Positions 31,805 through 41,723 of a stretch of DNA of 64,000 bases are shown in pieces. The notes below the pieces were generated by a model. The model was not told the DNA's origin and made no database searches. It worked only from the letters and a program-made list of their open reading frames with translations. Each line of letters starts with the position of its first letter. Position 1 is the first letter of the stretch. The translations under genes and the position numbers were made by a program. The DNA is taken from the NCBI GenBank assembly GCA_946902985.2, contig OX336399.1, positions 156,364,411 through 156,428,410 of the forward strand. Reading direction: 5' to 3'. This stretch comes from Meconema thalassinum (lineage: Eukaryota > Arthropoda > Insecta > Orthoptera > Tettigoniidae).

Positions 31805-32377
31805 CTAATATTTTGGCTCGATGACAGCCGCCACTCCCTCGGCAGTTCCGTCGACAATTCCGGCGGCGCTGACCTCCGTCCTGGCAGGAACGATGACGTC
31901 CTCTCTCAGCCTTACTCGTCGTGCGGTGACGGCCTCGTGTTCTGGTTGCAAAGCAAGTTCCTCACCTCCGAAGTGCAGAGTGTTGGTACTCAAGTCCAAG
32001 ATGATGTTGTTCTGGTCCAGGAAGTCCAGTCCGATGATCACTTCGTTTGATACGTCAGCCACAAGCACTGGATGCTTCACCACCCGTCGAACAATGACGA
32101 GCTGCAGTGATGCTTCGCCATGTACTGGTGCGGTCTCTCCGGTCGCGGTTATTAGCTGGAGGTTCCTTTGTGTGGGTTGCACTCTCCACTTCAGGATCAC
32201 GGTGGGATTGACGATGGTCCTCGACGCTCCCGTGTCGATCAGCATGGGCCAGCTCACTCCGTTGACGACTCCGTCGACCATCAGGCTGCTATTGTCCCTC
32301 CGTAACTTCGTCACACGCACTTGGACTGCTGGGGCTTGACGACTGTCACAAGCCAACCTTTGCCCCCCCAAGGCTGG
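31805..32377 (-). CDS. Gypsy aspartic protease
   Basis: Open in the gag frame immediately after the gag TAG (32378-32380), with no AUG near the start, implying read-through of a Gag-Pro fusion. The active-site DTGAS lies about 48-52 codons after that stop, preceded by hydrophobic WPML, and the family's second motif IIGLDFL lies about 66 residues later. It would act as a homodimer to cut Gag and Pol. The frame ends in TAG (31805-31807) just before the RT domain. This stop context, like gag's, follows a Tyr codon. Confidence 0.85.
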   Translation of the reverse strand, partial: PALGGQRLACDSRQAPAVQVRVTKLRRDNSSLMVDGVVNGVSWPMLIDTGASRTIVNPTVILKWRVQPTQRNLQLITATGETAPVHGEASLQLVIVRRVVKHPVLVADVSNEVIIGLDFLDQNNIILDLSTNTLHFGGEELALQPEHEAVTARRVRLREDVIVPARTEVSAAGIVDGTAEGVAAVIEPKY

Positions 32378-33210
32378 CTAATACTCGTTTCCCTGGGCCG
32401 CGCGGTTTTCAGTCGACTGAGTTCCCGTCGGATACCCTCGGCGGCGGCGATCACCACAGTCCTTGCTAAGGTGGCCTTTCTTACCGCAGGCCCAGCAGGT
32501 CGGTAGTCCTCTTCCGGGCCGCCTCTCCGGTTGTCTTCCGGCTGTGTCGTTGCTGGTGGTACCGCGACTATCGAAGAAACGGCTTAGCGCCTCCATTAAT
32601 TCGTCAGCCAGGGGCTTGGTCTCGTTGGTTTTTACTGGTTCGTCGACGTCCACTTGACGCACCCGCGCGTGCATTCTGGATGCCTGTTTTGCCGTCTCGA
32701 ACTCAAGTGCATGGCTCAGCGCATCTGCCAGGGTCTTATTGCGCGCGAGTCGCAGCGCCTGTTGAGTGTCCGAGTCCCGTAGCCCGTCGGTGAAAGTCTG
32801 CGTCGCTATCTGCTCCAGAAAATCGGCCGGCGCTGTTGGGTAGGCGAGCCTTACGAGGCGTGCGATGTCCATCTCGAACTCCTGCAGGGTTTCCGCGTTC
32901 TTCTGTACCCGGGTCTGGAGCTGCATCTGATAGGCCTGCTGAAGATGGCTCTCTCCATATCGGGACTCCATATGGGCGATCAGGGAAGCGTAGTCCTGGA
33001 ATCCAGTCGGGATGGCCTGAAGGACGTTAAGGGCGTCACCTCTCAGCGCTACAATGAGGGCTGTAGCCTTTTCTGTGTTGTTCCAGTTATTTATGGAACA
33101 GGCCGCCTCGAACTGACGTAAGTAGGTGCTCCACGGGACCTTTCCGTCGAAGGTTGGGGGCGTCACTCTGCTATGTCCCGTTCCTGATATTCCCGGTGTA
33201 ACGGTGGGCG

Positions 33211-33606
33211 GGCGTTGGCGCAGCTCGGCAACTTCCTCTCGTAGAGCGTTGAATTTCTCCTCCACCCCCGTCAGTGGGCGTTGGCGCAGCTCAGCAACTT
33301 CCTTTTGTAAGGCGTTGAATTTCTCATCCACCCCCATCAGCGGGCGTTGGCACAGCTCGGCAACTTCCACTTGTAAGGCGTTGAATTTCTCCTCCACCCC
33401 CAACAGCGGTCGTTGGCACAGCTCGGCAACTTCCACTTGCAAGGCGTTGAATTTCTCCTCCACCCCCGTCAGTGGGCGTTGGCGCAGCTCGGCAACTTCC
33501 TTTTGTAAGACGTTGAATTTCTCCTCCACCCCCATCAGCGGGCGTTGGCGCAGCTCGGCAACTTCCACTTGTAAGGCGTCAACTTCTTTTCCACTGCCGT
33601 GACTTC
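33211..33606 (-). repeat. Six 66-bp tandem repeats in gag
   Basis: Units begin at 33211, 33277, 33343, 33409, 33475 and 33541, exactly 66 bp apart, each encoding 22 residues. The frameshift lies in the last unit. Confidence 0.95.
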
Positions 33607-33639
33607 CTCACGCAGACCCAGTTCTAATTTCTTCAGGTC

Positions 33640-33945
33640 CTGTGTCAACTTATTCTGACCGTCTTCCATCTTCTTCTGGTCGTCCTCTATCCTCTTCAGG
33701 TCCTCCGCTAGCTTATTTTGACCGTCTTCCATCTTCTTCTGGCCGTCTTCTAGTTTGGCAGTTAGGTCCTCGGCTAACTTCTTCTGGCCGTCCTCCATCT
33801 TCTTCTGGCCGTCCTCCATCTTCTTCAGGTCCTCCGCTAACTTATTTTGACCGTCTTCCATCTTCTTCTGGCCGTCTTCTAGCTTCTTCTGGCCGTCTTC
33901 TAATTTGGCAGTTAGCTCCTTAGTTAAATTCTTCTGGCCGTCTTG
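33640..33945 (-). repeat. 21-bp coiled-coil repeats in gag
   Basis: Repeated TTCTTCTGGCCGTC-type units on plus encode heptads of the DGQKKME/DGQNKLA type on minus, a predicted long coiled coil. Confidence 0.85.
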
Positions 33946-34090
33946 TATGCCATTTAACTTTTCTAGCAATGCTGCCAATTGCGCCTCCATTTTAGTTGTT
34001 TGCCTTGTAAAGGGCATGCACTCACAGGAAAATTAGAGAAAATGACCTGCTCGGGTTTTGAAACCAGGACCGTCAGGTGTTGTGCTTGAG

Positions 34091-34114
34091 TTCGTAATCC
34101 GGCTTCTGACACTA
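34091..34114 (-). promoter_or_regulatory. Primer-binding site, tRNA-Leu-like
   Basis: Two bases inside the 5' LTR, minus strand TAGTGTCAGAAGCCGGATT matches the complement of a eukaryotic tRNA-Leu 3' end (CTTCTGACA plus CCA), with TAG in place of the usual TGG. The tRNA match is from memory of tRNA-Leu ends. Confidence 0.6.
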
Positions 34115-34116
34115 GT

Positions 34117-34804
34117 TGTAGCGTGCCACCCCCCTAGTGGCACTTTTTGTTAATTGGATTACGGTGGGTAGGAAGCACAACACCAATTACTGCTTTAAAG
34201 GAATAATTAACTTTATTGTGGCCAGAAATATACACTACTCAACAGCAAATAGCAATTATTACCTTACTCCAGTTTCCTCAAGTCGAGAATACTTCCCCTT
34301 TCACTTGTCAACAGACCACAGTTAATCCCTCGTAATGAGGTGGCCCCGTACGCTGGATGGGAATAGCTGCACTAGGTCTGTCATTCAATGTTTCACAATG
34401 TAGCACAATCACTTCTGTCGCACTGGAAATAAACACACTCGCTCAAGACACAGTTCCTCTGTAGGAGTCTCACTTCCCCGCTCCACTAGGGGTTTCGCAA
34501 GTCACCACACTTCTGTCGCTCACGATAATCGCTCACACTAACTCGTAAAACACAACAACCCCTGTTTGACAGGTCGCACTTATATAGCAGGCCGGTGACT
34601 CAATAAATGCTTCTAGATCCATCCAGGGTTCACGGCTTCTCGAGGTTTCCATCGCTGGTCCAGTCACGAATATTCTGGACTATCCCTTTGTCCTAGTAGC
34701 CCTGTTGCATAAGGCGCGCGCAATACAGGAGGCAGGCCACAGCCCAGCCCTGGGGCAGTTGTGACTCATGCGGCGAGCGATGACACAAACTCACAGCCGT
34801 AACA
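34117..34804 (-). repeat. 5' LTR (688 bp)
   Basis: TATA box at 34581-34586 (minus sense) and AATAAA at 34212-34217 suggest U3-R-U5 order for minus-strand transcription. Same length as the 3' LTR. Confidence 0.95.
34581..34586 (-). promoter_or_regulatory. LTR TATA box
   Basis: TATATA in the 5' LTR, about 370 bp before the AATAAA signal in transcription order; it is conserved in the 3' LTR. Confidence 0.6.
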
Positions 34805-34808
34805 ATAA
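34805..34808. repeat. Target-site duplication ATAA, right of the Gypsy element
   Basis: Matches 28061-28064. Confidence 0.85.
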
Positions 34809-34838
34809 TGTTATAATCTTAGGTTTAATATTATAACA

Positions 34839-36700
34839 AGATGTTCAGTAAAGAACATATAGCCTACTTTCTCCTAAATGCATGGGTACTGTTATAACTC
34901 TTTGTCCTTTTCAAGGAGTATAATTGAATGTTGGTTGTAGTAGCTTGTTGAAATACAACGTGCTATAGGGATATTAAACATGAATATGAGGTGCCCTTTG
35001 CTAGTGCTACCTCTGTACCAAATTTCGTTCAATTCGGTTTCACCGTGTTTGAATTGATAGGGGGAATCGATTTGCACACATACTTGGCCACCATCTGCAA
35101 ACTATTGGGCTGATGTTCTTGCAGTTTGGTCTGAATATGTTTCCCACATTAAGATATGGTGTTGCAAAATTTGGTAGAGACTAGATTATTAGGTTGGTCG
35201 TAATTACATTTTAGCTTTTAACATTTGGGTGGCCGCGATTACGTTTCCGTCAAGATAGCGGTGATATAAAACATGACACTGAGGTGCCCTTTGCTAGTGC
35301 TACCTCTGTACCAAATTTCGTTCATTCGGTTCCACCGTGTTCGAATTAATAGGGGGAATCAATTTTGACATAAAGATGGCCACCATCCGCAAACTATTAG
35401 GCTAATGGCCTATTAGATTGGTCAAAGGATGCTCCCTCCATAAAGGTATGTTGTTGCAAAGTTTGGTAGAGATCGGATGGTTATGTTAGTCGTAATTTAA
35501 CTTAAGCTTTGAACATTTGTGTGGCCGCCATTACGTTTCCGTCAAGATGGCGGCGATATAAAACATGACACTGAGGTGCCCTTTGCTAGTGCTACCTCTG
35601 TACCAAATTTCGTTCATTCGGTTCCACCGTGTTCGAATTAATAGGGGGAATCAATTTTGACATAAATGTGGCCGCCATCCGCAAACTATTAGGCTAATAA
35701 CCTAGCAGATTGGTCAAATGATGCTCCCTCCATAAAGGAATGTTGTTGCAAAGTTTGGTAGAGATCGGATGGTTATGTTAGTCGTAATTTAACTTAAGCT
35801 TTGAACATTTGTGTGGCCGCCATTACGTTTGTGTCAATATGGCGGCGATATAATACATGACACTGAGATGCCCTTTGCTAGTGCTACCTCTGTACCAAAT
35901 TTCGTTCTATTCAGTTTCACCGTGTTTGAATTAATAGGGGGAATCGATTTTCCCACAAAGATGGCCGCCATCCGCAAACTATTACGCTAATGACCTATTA
36001 ATTTGGTCTAAGGATGCTCCCCCAATAAAGGTATGATGTTGCAAAATTTGGTAGAGATCGGATGATTAGGTTAGTCGTAATTTGATTTAAGCTTTGAACA
36101 TTTGTGTGGCCGCCATTACGTTTCCGTCAAGATGGCGGCGTTATAAAACATGACACTAAGGTGCCTTTTGTTAGTACTACCTTTGTACCAAATTTCGTTC
36201 CATTCGGTTGCACCGTGTTCGAATTAATAGGGGGAATCGATTTTCACACAAAGATGGCCGCCATCCGCAAACTATTACGCTGCTGGCCTATTGGTTTGGT
36301 CAAACGATGCTCCCCCCATGAAGGTATGTTGTTGCAAAATTTGGTAGAGATCGGATGATTAGGTTAGTCGTAATTTGATTTAAGCTTTGAACATTTGTGT
36401 GGCCGCCATTACGTTTCGCTCAAGATGGCGGCGATATAAAACATGACACTGAGGTGTCCTTTGCTAGTGCTACCTTTGTACCAAATTTCGTTTAATTCGC
36501 ATTCACCGTGTTCGAATTGATAGGGGGGGACAGACATTCAGAGTACACACACTCACACACACACACAGACACACACACACACAGACACACACACAGACTC
36601 ACACACACACATACACACACACAGACAGACACACTTTTTTCGCCCTGTGTTGATCTCATAAGTCTACTTTCATTTTTTGCAAAAATCGAAAGTAGGCTAA
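34839..36700 (-). mobile_element. HINE-like family 3, copy 1
   Basis: Left hairpin ATGTTCAGTAAAGAACAT (34841-34858) then AGCCTACTTTC; right end TTGATCTCATAAGTCTAC...GAAAGTAGGCTAA. The interior is about five tandem modules of roughly 295 bp, each with TGTACCAAATTTCGTTC, GGCCGCCATCCGC, TTGGTAGAGATCGGATG and AAGATGGCGGCGATATAAAA. An (AC)n tract lies at 36540-36630. No coding sequence. Confidence 0.55.
36540..36632. repeat. (AC)n/(ACAG) microsatellite
   Basis: Mixed CA and CAGA units inside the HINE-like copy near its right end. Confidence 0.9.
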
Positions 36701-36728
36701 AAATAATATGATAATATAATGTAATGAA

Positions 36729-37034
36729 AGCCGGCCCCGTGGTGTTGGGGTAGCGCGCCTGCCTCTCACCCGGAGGCCTCGGGTTCGATCCCCAGCTCCG
36801 TCCGGGATTTTAAAACTGACGTGAGGGTTGGAACGGGGTGCACTCAGCCTCGTGAGGACAATTGAGTATCTGTCTGACAGTGAGACAGCGCCCAGATCAC
36901 GAAAACCAAGATTAACGGCCGAGGGGACCCGACGCGCTGATCACGCGTCACCCCAATATCTGCAGGCCAAATGGCTGGGCAGCGGTCGCTTGGTCGGCCT
37001 TGGCCCGTCATGGGCTGTATAGTGCTAGGGGGTT
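36729..37034 (+). mobile_element. SINE-E, full length
   Basis: tRNA-like head CCGGCCCCGTGGTGTTGGGG with B box GGGTTCGATCCCC, body including GGAACGGGGTGCACTCAGCC and a GTCATGGGCTGTATAGTGC end. About 305 bp. Relics are at 19405 and 55976. Confidence 0.8.
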
Positions 37035-37131
37035 GTTGAATGTTTATGAAAACAAGAAATAAAACTGATTATTAATATTAGGAAAACATAATTAAAATTA
37101 AATGTTAAAAAAATACAAATAAAATAAAAAC

Positions 37132-37253
37132 TCAGCAATTCTTCTAGGTTTGTGCCGTGTCTTGTGTGGGGTTTCGCCTAGGACACCAAGCTGGCTCATC
37201 GGCGGGCTCTTGGTGTCCCTGTCCGGACCCCCACTATGAAAGCCAATATACCA
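37132..37253 (+). repeat. R251 copy, internally deleted
   Basis: CTCAGCAATTCTTCTAGG to GGACCCCCAC, then a jump to TATGAAAGCCAATATACC, the reversed R251 end. The middle is missing. Confidence 0.6.
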
Positions 37254-37519
37254 ACAAATAAAATACTTCATTATTCTGCCCTATAAAGGGTTAAAACAAC
37301 ATTTATCTATCAAGTCATACTTCGAGAGATTTAGTATCACTATTCAAAATGACCATACATGCTTTTGTGCATCCTAACCTGCTTTTCAATGGATTGTGAC
37401 AGGCCGATCACTCAGGCGACCGCTAACTTGGATTTAATTGACCAAGGAACAGTTAAGGGGTTTTGGAAGAAAGTTGGGCGTGAACCAGTTGAAAGGAACC
37501 GTTCCAACATTTGTCCTTA
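37254..37519. other. Unassigned spacer
   Basis: Contains CCCTATAAAGGGTTAA (shared with 14400 and 27592) and otherwise unrecognised sequence. Confidence 0.35.
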
Positions 37520-37567
37520 TGGGACTACATGACCGCGTTTTCACAGGCCCTAAACTGAAGAACCAAC
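37520..37567 (+). mobile_element. SINE-A tail fragment
   Basis: GGGACTACATGACCGCG to GAAGAACCAAC matches the long-tail SINE-A 3' end. Confidence 0.55.
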
Positions 37568-37614
37568 ATGTGCTCGGTGGTGAAAATGGGAAACCACGAA
37601 AACCATGTTGATGA

Positions 37615-38390
37615 TGATAATGATGATGATGATGATGATGATGATGATAATTGTCGTATTAAGGGGCCTAACATCTCGGTTATCGGCCCCTAATGGTTTG
37701 GGTGATAGTCAAATATAAGATGAGAATGTGATGAAAACTGTAACGAGTAGGCCTACTAACTACAGCCCTACAAACTAGAAGAAGAAATGGTAAACAAATA
37801 AGGAATAAGAAAATGGACAGGAGGAAAAGAAATGCCCTCAACCCTGGAGGTATGAGTTTTGAGGGACTTGGAAGGAAGGAGAGCCATGAAAGGCAGATAG
37901 GAGAGGGGAAAGAGGAGAGGGTCCACCCCACAGGCAATGGAAAAAGGGTGAGGTGGGGGAACGGACCCAGTTCAGGAATCCCTCAGGGTTGCCAACTCCC
38001 GACCTCACCAGCTGTGAGCCCTTGAGGGTGTAGCACTATCCAGGGTGCACCAAAAGTGTTGGGGCTACTCACACCCTGCTTCCTTAAGGGCCTTGAGCAG
38101 AAGGCAGGAGATTGGAAGAGAAGAGAAGAGGTCTGACCCTTCGAAGAATGAGGGATCGGGAAAGATGAGACAAGGGCTAATTAAGGCGGGAAAGTAAAAG
38201 ACTCCCTAGGCCTCGGATACCCTAATACCGTCGGGGGCGGAAAAGAACAAGAGTTGACCGAGGGTGGTCGATAGGAAAGACGACAGAGAGGAGACCGGCA
38301 CAAGTAAGTGGAGGTAATGCTGGACTAGCTGGGGCCCCGTGGTCGGCAACCCACGTCCCACTAGATGTGAGCTCCTGGGTGGAAAACCAT
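37615..38390 (-). repeat. R760, near full length
   Basis: (GAT)n at 37615-37648, then TTAAGGGGCCTAACATC and the hairpin GGGGCC...GGCCCC in reverse, a purine-rich body, and an end at CCACTAGATGTGAGC. The discrete far end in several copies supports a SINE-like unit of about 760 bp, 3' end on the (GAT)n side. No tRNA-like promoter was found. Confidence 0.7.
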
Positions 38391-38403
38391 GAGCTAGCGT
38401 GTT

Positions 38404-38600
38404 AGGGTTCTCAGCCACCGCGCTCGGTTCTTCTTCTTCAGGTTCGTTTCCGTTCCGGATGTGGGCAACCATCTTGACAGTGCAGTTCCTGTCATTTGCA
38501 GCTCGGAATAATTCAGTGGACGTTTTGAAGCTCCAGGCTGTAGATATTTTAACTAGGATATTCTTCGCCTTCCAGGATGATTGTAGTGAAAAGAAGCTTT
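38404..38600 (-). pseudogene. Possible LINE C-terminal fragment
   Basis: Minus frame reads FKTSTELFRAANDRNC then TVKMVAHIRNGNEPEEEE, resembling a C-terminal tail I recall in insect LINE ORF2 proteins. Weak support. Confidence 0.4.
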
Positions 38601-38781
38601 CGTATCAGACTGAATGTACCTCACTCTAGCTCTCACTTTTCATATCAAAAGATTATATTTAATGACAAAAATGAGTATTAAACCCAAGGCTTTGACATAG
38701 GGGTCTTAACTACGCACTCACGGAAGTAGAAGTGAACGTTGTAGTTGATGTTATTGATTTATTTTTCAGCGTTAGGACGGA

Positions 38782-38850
38782 CCTCGTGGTCATGTAAGCC
38801 CATGAACTTGTGTGGTTGTGGAATATGTCTGATAACCTGTGTCATTAATA
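38782..38850 (-). mobile_element. SINE-A tail fragment, minus
   Basis: GTGGTCATGTAAGCCC to CTGATAACCTGTGTCATTAA matches the reverse of the long-tail SINE-A end, adjacent to a SINE-B. Confidence 0.55.
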
Positions 38851-38856
38851 TTATTA

Positions 38857-39223
38857 ATGAGCTTGCCACGGTGGGTGAGTGGTTATCGTGTCAGACTACC
38901 AACCCCAAACTTGCTCCTGGCCATGGTAAGTGATTTTTGAAAGGCTACAAAAATCACGACACACATGTCATACGTTGTTGGCATATTAAATAACCCATTT
39001 GAATTTAGTAGGCCGTGTTCATATTGGCAAAATTAATCTTAGTATTCTCCGCCAACACGAAAGTTCCTCCATTCTCAACTAGAAAGCCCTATAGTGTGAA
39101 GAAGCTTAGATATCCAACCTCCTTGACTTTCATAGCGCTCCAAGGAACAATAAAATTCTACATGCAAACTGCCCTCTGGGCGTCAAACAACGAAGCTTGC
39201 GCCTGGCATCCGAGGCCAAACGA

Positions 39224-39253
<30 letters not shown>
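38857..39253 (+). mobile_element. SINE-B, (ATT)n tail split by a hAT-like MITE
   Basis: AGCTTGCCACGGTGGGTGAG head, body as at 266, ATT tail from 39226. The tail resumes at 40008 after the MITE. Confidence 0.75.
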
Positions 39254-39255
<2 letters not shown>

Positions 39256-40007
39256 GGGTTTGGATCGATATGCTCAATAAAATCTCCAGATAGGCTCGAA
39301 AACCATGTGTTTTATGCTCGATAGATATGCTCGAAAAACCCATTATATGCTTGATAGATATGCTCGAAAAAAAACATTACTGTATATGCGGTTAAATATG
39401 CAGAATATGATCGTAAAAACACCGTTAAAACTAAGAAAGGAAAGTGAAACGAAAAAACCAATAACATATCTTTATATACGGGCTTTATTTTCTAATTGTA
39501 TGTATGATACACTGCGATATACTCGCATTCATGTTTCAAGTATATATAAGAGAAGTTTTCTTATAAAAGTTACAGTTTAAAAGTTCATCTACAAAATGTT
39601 CAAAATTAGGCGAGTCAATGAAGTAGATCTGCATCGGTCTGTACAACTAGATTTTTTTCTATGTTTTCAGTTTTGAATGATTTTCTTAAATCAGTCAATA
39701 AAAGTGTCAATGACGAGAACGACCTCACTAAAGGTTAAAAACCTGCGGTTTTATTATTCTCAATAGATTTGCTTTTCAATAATTATTTCTGTTTACGAAC
39801 CTTAAGGATTGTCAAACTATTTAGCCGAAAACCACAAGAATATGCATTTATATGCTTCTATTCTGAAAACCGCGGTTTTATGCATTTATATGCTCGATAA
39901 ATTTCAATTCAGTTTGTCCCAGAGAGGTGAAAATACCACCGAAAGGCTTCTTTCAATGTGTACTATTCAGGAATAAAATATGCAAATATGCTCGAATCCG
40001 AGCCCTA
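39254..40007. mobile_element. hAT-like MITE, 754 bp
   Basis: Imperfect TIRs TAGGGTTTGGATCGATATGC and the reverse of TAGGGCTCGGATTCGAGC. Sub-terminal repeats such as ATGCATTTATATGCT and GATAGATATGCTCGAAAAA recur. An 8-bp ATTATTAT flanks both sides, fitting hAT, although the target is an ATT microsatellite and so proves little. No transposase. Confidence 0.6.
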
Positions 40008-40234
40008 ATTATTATTATTACTATTATTATTAATGTACTAGTGTATGTTTTAGTTAATGAGGTTACCATTTGGGTACGAGTCGGCTGTGGTCGTGATGTA
40101 ATCCAGACATTAGTCTGAACTAAAAGTGGAAAACCACGGACCAGAATTAAATTTCTTGGTAGAATCAAGAATCGCACCAAGACCTGCACGTTGCCAGACA
40201 AAATTGAAGCAACTACACCATACGCCAGTGAGTG

Positions 40235-40794
40235 TGTGTGTGTGTGTGTGCGAGTGTGAGTGTGTGTGTGTATTCTGAATGTTTTTCCCCACCCCCCTAT
40301 CAATTTGAACACGGTGAAACCGAATTGAAGGAAATTTGGTACAGAGGTAGAACTAGCAAAGGGCACCTCAATGTCATGTTTTATATCGCCGCCATCCTGA
40401 CGGATACGTAATGTTCAATGCTTAAATTAAATTACGACTAACCTAATCATCCGATCTCTACCAAATTTTTCAACAACATACCTTTATGTGAGAAGCGTTC
40501 TTTGACTGAACTACAAGGTCATCGCCCAAAAGTTTGCAGATAGCGGCCATGTATGTGTGCAAATCGATTCCCCATATCAATTCAACACGGTGAAACCGAA
40601 TTTAATGAAATCTTTTACAGAGGTAGCACTAGCAAAGGGCACCTCATATTCATGTTTAATATCAGTATTGCACGTTGTATTTCAACAAGCTACTACAACC
40701 AACATTCAATTATACTCCTTGAAAAGGACAATGAGTTATAACAATAGCCAAGCATTTAGGAGAAAGTAGGCTATATGTTCTTTACTGAACATCT
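40235..40794 (+). mobile_element. HINE-like family 3, short copy
   Basis: Opposite orientation: GT microsatellite (40233-40273), reversed module (CAATTTGAACACGGTG, TTGGTACAGAGG), then GTAGGCTATATGTTC and hairpin ATGTTCTTTACTGAACAT (40774-40791). Only one to two modules remain. Confidence 0.5.
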
Positions 40795-40796
40795 TG

Positions 40797-41720
40797 TTTT
40801 ATTGTGTACATCTTTCGTCATATGAAAACACTTTTGCAAGCTATGCATACTTGTTTCTATTGCATTATTACATTTTATTGTATTATTATAGAAAGCATGT
40901 AATACTCAATAACGAGATGATGAAGTGGAAATGATCACATATTTAGTGTGAAATGTGATGTGTCAGGTAGTAAGCTCCATACCATAAGGGCTATTGTCAT
41001 TTATTACCTGTGAAACCCCCTGAAGCAACTTGCTATTGATGTTCGATGCTTATATATGGGGACTTGGGGGACACACTGGCATGAGTGATGACCGTGGCTA
41101 TCAATTGTACATGGGATGATGGACGGTGGCAAGAACTACCCTAATGGCTGAGTTCTTATCGCTTGACAGCAAGGAATAAATAAAGCAGATGGCCGCCATT
41201 TGCCTACCAGATGATAGAGTTGTAATCAGGCAAAAATATCTACCTAATTCACCGTATGTGAAAGTTCAACTGTTGTCCATTAGTACGCACCTAAGTACTT
41301 GGATGTCAGTTCTCGTCAATCATACAATGTGTGAACTGTTCATGTCCACTGTATGGTTATTCTTTTACATATTCCAGTAAATGGAATAATTTGTGATCAC
41401 CCACTGAAAGTTACAATAACAAATATCAGAGGTATGAATCCCGCCCAAGACAGCGGCCATCTTGAGTGTGTAGTATTCCCCGCAATCATTCATACCCCTC
41501 TTCTGATGAATGCTGGATTTATTCCTCATCTTATTTTCCCTGTTGAGTAGCCTTAAACCCACTTAAACCCTCTGAACGGAATTAAACTCCTTAACAAATC
41601 CAGGAATCGAGCTTGTCACCTTGGCCGACATGCCAGAGGATTTGAATGAGTTTTTGAATGTTATAGAATCGCGTCTTGAGGAAACAATTAATGATGAAAA
41701 TTAATAAATTTAAAACAAAA
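40797..41720. other. Unassigned stretch
   Basis: No family or coding sequence recognised. AGATGGCCGCCATTTGCC at 41190 and CAGCGGCCATCTTG at 41452 echo motifs in the HINE-like modules. Confidence 0.4.
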
Positions 41721-41723
41721 GCA

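Larger units (their letters stand above)
32378..34017 (-). pseudogene. Gypsy gag, frameshifted
   Basis: The start at 34017 gives MPFTRQTTKMEAQLAALLEK, then a Lys/Glu-rich segment of KKMEDGQ-type heptads (coiled coil). The frame runs on to 33535. The rest of Gag is in the next frame: six 22-residue repeats (EVAELRQRPL-GVEEKFNALQ), the capsid-like region (PWSTYLRQFEAACSINNW, QMQLQTRVQK), and one CCHC zinc knuckle CWACGKKGHLSKDC at 358-371. Against the repeat consensus one base is missing near 33580, so this is a deletion in this copy rather than an obvious programmed slip. Gag packages the RNA. The reading frame ends in TAG at 32378. Confidence 0.85.
28065..34804 (-). mobile_element. Ty3/Gypsy LTR retrotransposon, 6,740 bp
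   Basis: A complete structure on the minus strand: 5' LTR (34117-34804), primer-binding site, gag, protease, reverse transcriptase, RNase H, integrase, polypurine tract and 3' LTR (28065-28752), bounded by the ATAA duplication. The order PR-RT-RH-IN and a GPY motif in integrase place it in Ty3/Gypsy. There is no envelope gene between integrase and the 3' LTR. LTR difference is about 1% (7 of 688 sites by eye), so insertion is recent. One frameshift in gag and in-frame stops at gag/pro, pro/RT and in the integrase zinc finger mean this copy is probably not autonomous. Confidence 0.95.

Noticed and set aside
31821..32339. 172-codon plus-strand ORF
   Set aside because: Lies opposite the Gypsy protease; composition follows the antisense of the real frame.
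33126..33602. 158-codon plus-strand ORF of repeated GRWRSSATS units
   Set aside because: Antisense of the 66-bp gag repeats.
28065..34804. Endogenous retrovirus with envelope
   Set aside because: Integrase is followed within 40 bp by the polypurine tract and LTR; there is no room for an env gene.
36729..36805. tRNA gene
   Set aside because: Same reason; it continues into a SINE body of about 300 bp.
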